DNA of 37,169 bases, from contig JBFGAX010000024.1 of the NCBI GenBank assembly GCA_041567895.1, forward strand, positions 1-37,169, written 5' to 3'. A program made the position numbers and the translations under genes. The first letter of the stretch is position 1; every line of letters begins with the position of its first letter. Source of the DNA: JABDOU01 sp041567895. GTDB taxonomy: Bacteria > Actinomycetota > Acidimicrobiia > Spongiisociales > SHLN01. Of this stretch, positions 15,235 through 23,220 are shown piece by piece. Under the pieces are notes generated by a model that saw only the letters and a program-made list of their open reading frames with translations, was not told where the DNA came from and did not search any database.

Positions 15235-17774
15235 GCGACGGGCGTTTCCGTCGAGGCCTCCGTCGGCGGCTCGAAGCGAAAACCGGCCACTTCGGAGACA
15301 ATTCGTTGGAGCTCTTTTCGCGCATGGTCCTGGTCGAGATTGGGCCCGACCCTCGCCGGAGGGTTTTCGATGAATTCGGTAACGGCGTCTGCGAGATCGT
15401 CAGCGATCTGATCGAGCGAACCGGGTGCAATGAGTGCTATGCGGGAAGCGTCCGGAGCGGATTCGGCAATCGTCTGAGCACCGCCGTTGGAAAGAACAGC
15501 CACCGGCGCACCCCGCAGCATGGTCTCTGCGAGTGCCAAACCACCTTCTTCGCGTACTCCGGTGAACAGAACGACTCCCGCTGTGGCAAACAGCTCTTGC
15601 ACATCGTCGTAGGGTATGAACCCGCGCTGGTCGACTCGATGCTCGATGCCGAGCCGCTTGATGAGACGTTCCACCGATCGGCGTTCGGGACCATCACCAA
15701 CCAGTACCAGTCGGATGTGTTCGGGCGATCTCGCTATTGCGTGTAACGCCAGGTGAACGCCTTTACGTGACTCGAAGTTGTTGGCGAAAAGAACGAACGG
15801 TTTCCGCTCTACAGGCTCAGCTTCGACTATTTCGGCGAACATCACGTGGTTCATGATCACGGCACGCCTGCGAACATCGGAAGGCAGGCGGCGCAGGGTC
15901 GAACGGTTTTGAACGATGGGAACGGTGGCTCGTCGCCATGTGCGGCGGGTTGTCGGAAACATGGATATTGCCTTTACCGCAGCCATTTCGAACAGCTCCC
16001 AGAACATCCCCCTTGCTCCGAGCGCAGGCCACATCCGCCGTGGGGTCGTGACAGCACCACCCACGGGACCCCAAACAGATGGGATCGGCAGTCCTGTAGC
16101 TGCCGATGGTATCCAGTAGGCCGAGTACGTCGCGTGATACGCGACGTCGAAGGGTTCCTGCTCGTGCAGGCGCCTTGCTGCCCGCCGGGCTCTCGGGACC
16201 CAGGCCAGATATGCCACGAAATAGCCCCACAGGTGCTTCCTGGCCTTGTTGTTTGGCTCGTGTGGAACGAAACGCACCCACCCGGGCTCCGGGACTTCTA
16301 CGTATTTGACCTTGTGGTCAGGGTGGTCAGCCTCCCAAGATCGGATCGCGGGAATGTTGTCCGGACTGACGAGGCACGTAACGTCCGCACTTTCACCAAG
16401 CGTCTGAACCAGGCCCCACCCTGCAGCGTGCTCGGAGCCACGAAGCGGCTCGCAGGCGTACGCGAAGGCAATGACCCGTGGTTTGCCTTCTCGCCTGCGA
16501 TCTGCCGGATCGGCGTAGACACCGATGAGGTCGCTTCGATAGCCCCGCCAACGGACCCATTGCAGGGCCATCAGGCTCAGGGGGAATGCGAAGGCGCCGG
16601 TCCAAATCGCAGAGGCACCTACTGCAAGTCTGGTGAAGGTGGCTCGCCATTCGACGCGAGCAAGCGTCTCTTGTCGGCCTCCGCCAATCAGCTCTGATCG
16701 AGGCGATTCGAGAAGCCCTTGAAAGATGTTGGAGAGTGAGGTGACGGCAACCAGCCCGGCAACAACCCAGGCACCGTCCAGTTGGGAAATGTATGTCAGA
16801 GGGTTCCCGGACCACGGATGCCCGGCGACTGCAATGTACAAGACGCCGGATAGAACCATGCCAAGCGCGAACGTCCTCGAAATCCGGCGAGCTGAACCGG
16901 TGTGACCCAGCGAGGCTGACTCCATCGACCGCGGTGCCAGGACAGCTCTCAGTCCCTCGGCCAATACAGCCAACGGTCGGGCAGCCTGCCGTGCGGCCTC
17001 CGCAAACCCCGTTATTTGAGCCCCGATGAGTGCAGACATGGTTCCGAGGACGGCGAAGTCGCCGATCGCGAACAGGAGCTCGTGCGTGGAAAGGTGTCTA
17101 CCCGATCCCATCAGTTCCCGGGCGTCGAGTCTCTCCTGGAATGGTTGTGATTGGAGGTCTCTTGCCATGAGAAGCGCAATCGGCAAGGAGATCGCATTGG
17201 CGAGAGCGAGTGAACCGAACGGGATCCATACCGCCGAGATGCTGGAGCCTCTGATGGCCAGGACCGCCGCCAGAATTGCTGCCAACTGGATTCCGGAGAC
17301 GATTGCTGCCCGCCACGATGCATCAGATAGATGGAGAACGCGTCGAACGTGGTCCTGGATGGGTGACAGGAAGGCTGCAACAACCCCGGCGAGCGCAAAT
17401 GCCACCAACAGGGATGAGTCGGGTTGCTCTTCGGGCTTCCAGAGAAGGTTGATCCAGAGGATCGGAAGCAGAACGAGCGGCGCGGCAAGCAGCGAAGGCC
17501 CGATCCCGAGCTTTATCGACTGAGCGAGCACTCCCGCTCGCTCCCGTCGTTCATGCTGCAGGGATGCAACCTCGCTCGGTACAAACATGAGCCAGGTAGG
17601 GATCACGGTGGCAATCCGAAACGCTCCAAAGAAGAGAGCCCATGCACCTGCCGCACTCACAAAGTCGTCTCGAAGTCCCAAGGCGTAGAGGCCAATGACG
17701 AAGGTAGCGAGTGATGCGAACCCCTGATCGACGAGTCCGGCCGGGATGAGCCGTCGGGTATCGCGCGTTTTCAT
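15222..17774 (-). CDS. Fusion: Wzx-like flippase plus GT4 glycosyltransferase
   Basis: One continuous 850-residue frame. Residues 1 to about 415 form a multi-helix membrane domain, about 10-12 hydrophobic segments, with the layout of polysaccharide-exporting MOP/Wzx flippases, for example LVDQGFASLATFVIGLYALG near the start. A short basic linker, REGKPRV at about 428-434, joins it to a GT-B glycosyltransferase. That domain has AYACEPLRGSEHAAGWGLVQ in its N-half and the retaining GT4 E-x7-E motif EEGGLALAE in the C-half, followed by LRGAPVAVLSNGG. One protein could thus add a sugar and flip the lipid-linked unit. ATG at 17774 overlaps the stop of the upstream ligase gene (ATGA). The longer open frame upstream is spurious. 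Confidence 0.85.
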   Translation of the reverse strand: MKTRDTRRLIPAGLVDQGFASLATFVIGLYALGLRDDFVSAAGAWALFFGAFRIATVIPTWLMFVPSEVASLQHERRERAGVLAQSIKLGIGPSLLAAPLVLLPILWINLLWKPEEQPDSSLLVAFALAGVVAAFLSPIQDHVRRVLHLSDASWRAAIVSGIQLAAILAAVLAIRGSSISAVWIPFGSLALANAISLPIALLMARDLQSQPFQERLDARELMGSGRHLSTHELLFAIGDFAVLGTMSALIGAQITGFAEAARQAARPLAVLAEGLRAVLAPRSMESASLGHTGSARRISRTFALGMVLSGVLYIAVAGHPWSGNPLTYISQLDGAWVVAGLVAVTSLSNIFQGLLESPRSELIGGGRQETLARVEWRATFTRLAVGASAIWTGAFAFPLSLMALQWVRWRGYRSDLIGVYADPADRRREGKPRVIAFAYACEPLRGSEHAAGWGLVQTLGESADVTCLVSPDNIPAIRSWEADHPDHKVKYVEVPEPGWVRFVPHEPNNKARKHLWGYFVAYLAWVPRARRAARRLHEQEPFDVAYHATYSAYWIPSAATGLPIPSVWGPVGGAVTTPRRMWPALGARGMFWELFEMAAVKAISMFPTTRRTWRRATVPIVQNRSTLRRLPSDVRRRAVIMNHVMFAEIVEAEPVERKPFVLFANNFESRKGVHLALHAIARSPEHIRLVLVGDGPERRSVERLIKRLGIEHRVDQRGFIPYDDVQELFATAGVVLFTGVREEGGLALAETMLRGAPVAVLSNGGAQTIAESAPDASRIALIAPGSLDQIADDLADAVTEFIENPPARVGPNLDQDHARKELQRIVSEVAGFRFEPPTEASTETPVAYVS

Positions 17775-19243
17775 CGTGCCGTCCCGATGTATTCCAGGGT
17801 TGGTCGTTTCGGAGCGGTCGGAGTCAACATGCCTAAATAGGCTCCGATACCAAACAGGCTCCACAACCAGATGCCGACCTGCGGGCCCTCGACCGTCGGA
17901 TCGAAGAAGGCGTTGACGAGGATCGCAAGTGCCGCCAGTGCCAGCCAGAGGGCTTGCATAGCACGTTCGGGATCCGGACCCGATCTGAAGGTATGCCACA
18001 CCTTGTACATGCGATAAAACCACGCGCTCCACAAGGCGATCCACAAACCTGCGCCCACAAGACCCATCCGGGCAAGCACGCTGAGGTGCGAGTTGTGGGG
18101 ATTGCGTAGCCGGAGTTCCCGGTCGATGGGTCCGCCCTCGTACCTGTACCGATCGGCCAGGTTCACCCCGAATCCGAAACCGGAGACCGCTCGTTCAGGT
18201 TCCAGGAGGTCGTCGAGGACGTTGGTCCACAAGACCGTTCTCCACGTAGCGGTGTTCGTGACTTCGTCAACGCCCTGACCTTCTTCGGCGAATCCGGTCG
18301 AGAAGAGACTCGTGATATTGCCAAGGAACTGCCTGGCCGACAACTCTCGCCGCTCGAGCTCAAACGTCACATCGAGAGCGACGGCGACGAGGAACACAAT
18401 GAGCAGGCCGCTGGCCCCGACCATCATGAGACGTCGGGTGTGACGCTCCAATACGAAGGCGATGGTCATGGCAACGGCGGCTGCGATCAAGCCCCCCCTG
18501 GTCTGGGTTCCCACCGCGATCAAGAGGATGAACGCCGGAATCGAATACAGGGTGATCCGACGCCGGATTTCGGCACTCGCCTTCGGCCACACGATGAGCG
18601 CCATGAACAGGATCACCATTCCTCCGTGAACCGCGATGTTTCCAACCTTGTGGTAGGTGATTGACACGTCAGAATCGGGAATGCGAAGGGGCCATTCGCG
18701 ATTCGCCATCGCGAGGCGGGCGAAGGCGAAGATCAGCCAGAAAGGGATGACACGGGCATAAAGGCTGGAGAGGCGATCGAAGAGCGACGGCCTGGTCAGC
18801 ATCAAGGTGCCGAGCACCAGTGCGAAGAGCCCGTAATACCACAGAGCTCCGTCGCGAACAGCGTCTATACCCCATCGCGGGAATCCCTGCAGCGTGAGAG
18901 CGAGGCCCCACAGCATGAACAGGACAAGCAGCTGGATTGATCGATTGCGACGGATGAAAATGGCGAAGTTTGGAGACCAGATTGCGGTCAGCAGCCCGAT
19001 TCCGAGCACTGCTTCACCGATGAAGAGGGGGGTGCGGGGAATGTGCAACCAGGCGAAAGCCCGGTCGAAAAACAGATATCCGGCTAAGACGAGGATCACA
19101 GAAGATATGAATGGATCGGTTACGCGTTCCATCCATTGGGTTGATTCCGTTGGTCGAGTCCGGAGGCTGCGGAGTCGTCCACGACGCGCCTCCGGGAGGT
19201 GCCAGGTCTGGCCGGTGCTCGAGTGCTCAGAGGTCGCCGTCAT
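17771..19243 (-). CDS. O-antigen ligase/polymerase family membrane protein, copy 1
   Basis: A 490-residue polytopic protein with about 10-12 helices, of the Wzy/WaaL O-antigen ligase-polymerase superfamily. AGYLFFDRAFAWLHIP is near the N-terminus. VGTQTRGGLIAA precedes a large external loop (about 335-410) containing SGFGFG and RNPHNSHLSVLARMG, the Wzy_C-type segment. It should polymerise or transfer undecaprenyl-linked polysaccharide outside the membrane. It is clearly paralogous to the next gene upstream. ATG at 19243 is chosen as the first ATG after that gene's stop at 19272. It has no obvious ribosome site and may be translated by reinitiation. Its stop overlaps the flippase-GT start. Confidence 0.88.
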   Translation of the reverse strand: MTATSEHSSTGQTWHLPEARRGRLRSLRTRPTESTQWMERVTDPFISSVILVLAGYLFFDRAFAWLHIPRTPLFIGEAVLGIGLLTAIWSPNFAIFIRRNRSIQLLVLFMLWGLALTLQGFPRWGIDAVRDGALWYYGLFALVLGTLMLTRPSLFDRLSSLYARVIPFWLIFAFARLAMANREWPLRIPDSDVSITYHKVGNIAVHGGMVILFMALIVWPKASAEIRRRITLYSIPAFILLIAVGTQTRGGLIAAAVAMTIAFVLERHTRRLMMVGASGLLIVFLVAVALDVTFELERRELSARQFLGNITSLFSTGFAEEGQGVDEVTNTATWRTVLWTNVLDDLLEPERAVSGFGFGVNLADRYRYEGGPIDRELRLRNPHNSHLSVLARMGLVGAGLWIALWSAWFYRMYKVWHTFRSGPDPERAMQALWLALAALAILVNAFFDPTVEGPQVGIWLWSLFGIGAYLGMLTPTAPKRPTLEYIGTAR

Positions 19244-19271
19244 AGAGAGATCGCTGTCGTCATTGCTGAGC

Positions 19272-20771
19272 TCAGCTCCCGCTGACCAGCTGTTTTCGCG
19301 CTCTGGCGCGTTCCATGGTCCGACGCCAACGTTCACGGTGGCCCTCGAAAGCGATTGCCGAACCCATGCCAAAGATGAACCACAGCCAGATGCCTACCTG
19401 TGGACCCTCCAGGGTCGGATCAAAAAATGCGTTGATCAACATGGCGATGACGCTGAGCTGACACCAGAGCAATAGCCGCGCCTTTTGGTCTTTTTCCGAG
19501 AGTTGAAGGTTTCGCCTCGCCCTGGACACCGTCCTGAACCAGATGACAAAAAGGATCACCCATAGGACTCCACCGGTCACGCCCATACGGGCGAGCACGC
19601 TGAGATGAGAGTTGTGCGGGTTCCGCAACTGAATCTCTTCGCCTAATCGCGTGTCCGCTTTGTCGTATCGTTCTGCGAGGCTTTCGCCGAATCCGAAGCC
19701 GGAAATGCCCCGCTTGAATCCGACGACGTCGCTCCACACGTCACCCCACAACTCGAGGCGCCAGTTTGCCGTGTTGGCGTTGGGGTCTTCCTGTGCGAGT
19801 TCTTCTTCGGTGTTGCGTTCTTCGCCACCGGCGAGAATGGAAAAGATGTTGCCTGCGAACTGTTGCACCGAAACCTCGCGGCGATCGAGATCGAACTTGA
19901 CATCGAAACTGACGGCCAGCGTCGCCAACACCAGTGTGATGAGCGTCGCCGAAACCATTGTGCGTCGGGTGGCTTTGGACATCGCCCACAGGAAGATGAA
20001 AGCGATGCCACCTGCCAGCATGCCTCCGCGGGTCTGAGTGCCTGCCACGATGAACATGGCGAGACCGCTCAAACTCAAAAGCGCCCACCCTGTCTTCTGG
20101 GATGTCTTCGTGAGCCGCGGCCAAACGAGGAGGGCGACGAATATCAGACCCATCGAAGCCTGTACTGCGATGTTTCCTGTCTTGTGCGAGGTAATGGGCA
20201 CCAGCGAATCGGGCATGAGCGGAAAGCCGTTCTCGATTTTTTCCATCTCGCCTCCCTGAAACAGCAGGCGAATCCATCCGAGCGAAAAGAACACGACCAG
20301 CGCTCGCGTGTAGAGGTTGACCATGCGATCTTCGAGATCCGGCCTGGCCAGCAGAATCACACCGGCGACCACCGCAAAGAAGGCGTAGTAAAACAGGGCG
20401 GCATCGCGCACAGCATCAATCTGGGCCGACGGCAAGCCGATTCCCATCAAGATGAAGCCCCACATCACAAAGACTCCGAGGGCTTGCATCGGCCTGCTCA
20501 ACTGGAACAGCCGAAGCACATGATGGCTCAGGAAGGTCAGGGACAGCACTACGACCATCACGATCTCGCCGATGAACAGGGGCGTTCCCGGCACGTGCAA
20601 CCAGGCAAACGCCCGGTCGAAAAACAAATACCCCGCAAGGAGTGCCAGCGTCAGGTACATCGCGAGCTCGATGTTGCCTTTGCGGCTCTTTTCGCGAGCG
20701 AGGGCAGCAGCCGACTGGCTGAGCTGGTGGCTCCCGTGTTCGAGGCCTATTTGTTCCGTTTCAGTGGTCAT
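19272..20771 (-). CDS. O-antigen ligase/polymerase family membrane protein, copy 2
   Basis: A 499-residue paralogue of the neighbouring protein, with the same landmarks in the same order: AGYLFFDRAFAWLHVP, TPLFIGE, SHKTGNIAVQ, VAGTQTRGGMLAGG, SGFGFG, RNPHNSHLSVLARMG and NAFFDPTLEGPQVGIWLW. It has about 10-12 membrane helices. One copy may be the Wzy polymerase and the other a ligase attaching the chain to its anchor, but sequence alone does not say which. The chosen start is ATG 20771. An in-frame GTG at 20834 would add about 20 atypical residues and lies very near a putative -10 box. Confidence 0.87.
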   Translation of the reverse strand: MTTETEQIGLEHGSHQLSQSAAALAREKSRKGNIELAMYLTLALLAGYLFFDRAFAWLHVPGTPLFIGEIVMVVVLSLTFLSHHVLRLFQLSRPMQALGVFVMWGFILMGIGLPSAQIDAVRDAALFYYAFFAVVAGVILLARPDLEDRMVNLYTRALVVFFSLGWIRLLFQGGEMEKIENGFPLMPDSLVPITSHKTGNIAVQASMGLIFVALLVWPRLTKTSQKTGWALLSLSGLAMFIVAGTQTRGGMLAGGIAFIFLWAMSKATRRTMVSATLITLVLATLAVSFDVKFDLDRREVSVQQFAGNIFSILAGGEERNTEEELAQEDPNANTANWRLELWGDVWSDVVGFKRGISGFGFGESLAERYDKADTRLGEEIQLRNPHNSHLSVLARMGVTGGVLWVILFVIWFRTVSRARRNLQLSEKDQKARLLLWCQLSVIAMLINAFFDPTLEGPQVGIWLWFIFGMGSAIAFEGHRERWRRTMERARARKQLVSGS

Positions 20772-20854
20772 GTGGTGCCCGTGGCTCGGTGCTGAAATCT
20801 TGATACTGTGTCGGGAGTCTTCGCCCACAAACACTGTTGTTGGCGGCTCTGTTC

Positions 20855-20872
20855 AGTGTAACGAGGCCTCGT
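20855..20872 (-). promoter_or_regulatory. Putative -10 box and 12-bp palindrome upstream of the tandem ligase genes
   Basis: On the minus strand TACACT (20860-20855) is a possible -10 element. It abuts a perfect 12-bp palindrome, ACGAGGCCTCGT, at 20861-20872, where a repressor could sit. No good -35 is visible. The same TTCAGTGTA string occurs before the first Wzz/kinase gene at 13028-13036, offset by one base at most. Confidence 0.3.
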
Positions 20873-20895
20873 GACCCGGGTTCTGGGCACCAGCT

Positions 20896-21669
20896 CTATT
20901 TTGAATACGCTGAGTACGAGATCAGGGTCGGAGGTCTGCGCAGAATCTGCATGACGAAGCGGGGATTGTTCTTGAAGTACCGCCGCCACAACCGCTTCGG
21001 CTCCTTGATGAACCGATAGAGCCACTCCAGACCTCGCTGTTGCATCCAGGCCGGCGCCTGGGACAGCTGACCAGCATGCATGTCGAACGCTGCGCCCACC
21101 CCGAGCAGCGCCGGGGCTTCGAGGTGATCGCGGTGTGCTGCCATCCAGCGTTCCTGCTTGGGAGTCGAGAGTCCGACCCAGACGAGGTCGGCGCCAGACT
21201 CGTTGATCATCTCGACGATGCTCTCCGACTCATCTTCGGTGAGAGGACGAAAGGGTGGCGAGTAGGTACCCACGATATCGATGCCGGGAAACCGTTCGGA
21301 CATTTTCTCGGCCAACATCGCCGGTATCTCTTCTGCCCCTCCGTAATAGAAGTGCTTCCACCCCTTCTCGACGCCGACTTTGGAGATCTCGAGCATGAGA
21401 TCGGGCCCGTATACACGAGACATGTGCGCGGCCCCGGCCTTGTGTCCTGCCCACACCATGGGCATGCCGTCGGGAGTCGTGAGTCCGGACTCGTTGTGAA
21501 TACGTTTCAACGCGGGATCTTCTTGTGATTCCATCACCCCGTGCACACCGGTCACGCATACGTACTCGCGCCTGCCGTCCTCGATCCAGCTTCCGATTTC
21601 CGCGACCGCCATCTCCATGTTGATGGCCGAGACCCCAACACCGAGTACGTCGATTCGATCGATAGTCAT
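20896..21669 (-). CDS. WecG/TagA/CpsF-family glycosyltransferase (GT26)
   Basis: A 257-residue enzyme of the GT26 family. Its members transfer ManNAc, ManNAcA or related sugars onto undecaprenyl-linked precursors at the membrane surface. The family pattern is clear: VCVTGVHGVMES, LTTPDGMPMVWAGH, HFYYGGAEEIPAMLAEKM, VGLSTPKQERWMAAH (the P-K-Q-E signature) and GVGAAFDMHAG. The C-terminal amphipathic region LEWLYRFIKEPKRLWRRYF probably binds the membrane. The start is ATG 21669, 4 nt after the epimerase stop, so the two genes are cotranscribed. A longer upstream frame overlaps the epimerase and was discarded. Confidence 0.92.
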   Translation of the reverse strand: MTIDRIDVLGVGVSAINMEMAVAEIGSWIEDGRREYVCVTGVHGVMESQEDPALKRIHNESGLTTPDGMPMVWAGHKAGAAHMSRVYGPDLMLEISKVGVEKGWKHFYYGGAEEIPAMLAEKMSERFPGIDIVGTYSPPFRPLTEDESESIVEMINESGADLVWVGLSTPKQERWMAAHRDHLEAPALLGVGAAFDMHAGQLSQAPAWMQQRGLEWLYRFIKEPKRLWRRYFKNNPRFVMQILRRPPTLISYSAYSK

Positions 21670-21673
21670 GCGA

Positions 21674-22636
21674 CTAGCTCTGAGCTGCCTGAACTTGCTT
21701 CTCGATCCAACGGTACGTCCCCTGCAAGCCCTGCTCGAGGGCAATCTGTGGCTCCCAGTTGAGTTTTTCCCGCAGGAGGGAGTTGTCGGAGTTGCGGCCC
21801 CGAACTCCTTGTGGGCCATCTACGTGCTTCAAAGAAACGTTCTTCTTGCCCGAAATCTCGATGATGATCTGGGCAAGCTCATTGATGGTGACCATGCGGT
21901 CGCGACCGAGGTTCAATGGCTCTTGCACATCGGACATCATGAGCCGGTAGATACCTTCGACACAGTCGTCCACGTGGCAGAACGACCGTGTTTGTTCCCC
22001 GTCGCCCCAGATCTCGATCTCACCACCGTCCTCGACCTCTGCAACTTTCCGACAGAGTGCTGCAGGTGCTTTTTCCCGGCCACCCGTCCAGGTGCCGTAC
22101 GGACCGTAAATGTTGTGGAACCGAACAATACGAACGTCGAGGCCGTGGTCATGTGCGTAGTACTGGCAGGCAATTTCGGAGATGAGTTTCTCCCAGCCGT
22201 ATGCATCCTGAGGAGCGGCCGGATAGGCGTCGGACTCCTTGAGCGGGACCACATTGGCCTCGGTTTGTAGATGCTCTGGATAAATACACGCCGATGACGT
22301 GTACAGATATCGCGAGGCGCCGTTCTTGCGTGCCGACTCGGTCATCTGAAGGTTGATCAGCGCGTTGTTGTAGAGAATTTGCGAGTGGTTGGCCGAAATA
22401 AAGCCCATTCCGCCCATATCGGCGGCGAGTGAGTAGACGTGGTCTACGCCTTCTGTCGCCTTGTCGGTGTTCTCCTTCCACCGAAGATCGAGCAGCTGGA
22501 AGTCATCGGCATCGATATCGGTGAACTCGGGCTCCTTGATGTCGACGCCGCGCACCCAGTATCCCTTCTCCTTCAAATACGTGACAAGGTGGTGACCGAT
22601 GAATCCGCCTGCGCCCGTGACCAGAACCCGTTCCAT
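21674..22636 (-). CDS. GDP-mannose 3,5-epimerase-like NAD-dependent sugar epimerase
   Basis: A 320-residue extended short-chain dehydrogenase/reductase. VLVTGAGGFIGHHL at the N-terminus binds NAD. Cys117 in SSACIYP, Tyr146 and Lys150 in DAYGWEK, and Lys189 in TGGREKAP match the catalytic residues of plant GDP-mannose 3,5-epimerase. So do the surrounding strings: AADMGGMGF, LKESDAYPA-x-PQDAYG, RFHNIYGPYGTW, QTRSFCHVDDCVEG and GVRGRNSDN. The plant enzyme converts GDP-D-mannose to GDP-L-galactose and GDP-L-gulose. The same chemistry here would supply a rare L-sugar for the exopolysaccharide, though bacterial homologues may use other substrates. ATG 22636 has GAAAGG 5-6 nt upstream. Confidence 0.85.
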   Translation of the reverse strand: MERVLVTGAGGFIGHHLVTYLKEKGYWVRGVDIKEPEFTDIDADDFQLLDLRWKENTDKATEGVDHVYSLAADMGGMGFISANHSQILYNNALINLQMTESARKNGASRYLYTSSACIYPEHLQTEANVVPLKESDAYPAAPQDAYGWEKLISEIACQYYAHDHGLDVRIVRFHNIYGPYGTWTGGREKAPAALCRKVAEVEDGGEIEIWGDGEQTRSFCHVDDCVEGIYRLMMSDVQEPLNLGRDRMVTINELAQIIIEISGKKNVSLKHVDGPQGVRGRNSDNSLLREKLNWEPQIALEQGLQGTYRWIEKQVQAAQS

Positions 22637-22779
22637 GACAACCTTTCGTTGTTCCCATCTCGACCCAACGGCGAGACACATACTTCTGTAATCGTGACAA
22701 GCGCCACCGGCACTCGTTGATATCCCCACACCACCGTCACGATCCGAGTACACGGGTCCATGGCGGCCTTACCGATCAA

Positions 22780-22808
22780 AGTGTACAAGCGGTAAGTGGC
22801 TCCGTCAG
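22780..22808 (-). promoter_or_regulatory. Putative promoter of the epimerase-wecG operon
   Basis: On the minus strand CTGACG (22808-22803) and TACACT (22785-22780) are 17 nt apart, each matching four of six consensus bases. The leader to ATG 22636 would be about 137 nt. The TACACT box recurs before other genes of this locus. Confidence 0.35.
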
Positions 22809-22978
22809 GGGCTATCACTAGTTCTTTCGACCCAAAACCCGGCCCCCTTGAGGAACAAGGTTGGTGTCGCGTTGGAGTTGTCGGGTTCCGTGGGAGTTGC
22901 TTCGCACATCCCCCAGGATGCATTGACGAAGAGGGGCTAGAAGACTCTGCGCATGCCATCTGAAAACGGGTAAACCGA

Positions 22979-23161
22979 TTTTTTTTTTGGATTTTTTCAT
23001 TGGGGAGGGGGTAGGACTAGTTATTTCGTGTCCTGATTTCTGGTCGGCGGCCTGGTTGTGCGGGGGCTGAGAAATCGCCGACGGGTGGCGGTTTGCCGCT
23101 GTTGGGCGTAATTGGAAATCACTGGGTGTGGTCGACAATGCCACCGAGTCAAGTTTTTTTT
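22979..23161. promoter_or_regulatory. T-tract-rich divergent intergenic region
   Basis: The 584-bp gap 22637-23220 separates the divergent epimerase and beta-helix genes and contains no convincing gene. It holds a 10-T run (22979-22988), a 6-T run (22992-22997) and an 8-T run (23154-23161). The first follows an A-rich, CGG/CCG mini-hairpin and could act as a plus-strand terminator. GCGG-TTTG-CCGC forms a small stem-loop at about 23094-23105. The tracts may bend DNA, bind a nucleoid silencer such as Lsr2, or vary in length by slippage. Confidence 0.4.
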
Positions 23162-23220
23162 GGGCCGGTTCGTTAACCACCTCCTGCGGTCTTTTGGCTA
23201 CTCACCGCGGGCGGAGTGAA

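Noticed and set aside
14826..15746. 306-codon plus-strand frame spanning arsC and the end of the flippase-GT gene
   Set aside because: It crosses two well-supported genes in the wrong frame and is very Arg/Cys/His-rich.
18000..21000. Repeats in the tandem ligase genes as evidence of a mobile element or assembly duplication
   Set aside because: The two genes differ throughout at the protein level apart from family motifs, so they are diverged paralogues and not an exact duplicated segment; no transposase or terminal repeats flank them.
22921..23100. Possible riboswitch (c-di-GMP type) before the beta-helix gene
   Set aside because: I looked for the conserved GEMM core and paired elements and did not find them; only short stem-loops and T runs are present.
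22818..23180. 120-codon minus-strand frame in the T-tract intergenic region
   Set aside because: It translates the poly-A complement as Lys runs, has no ribosome site and no family features.
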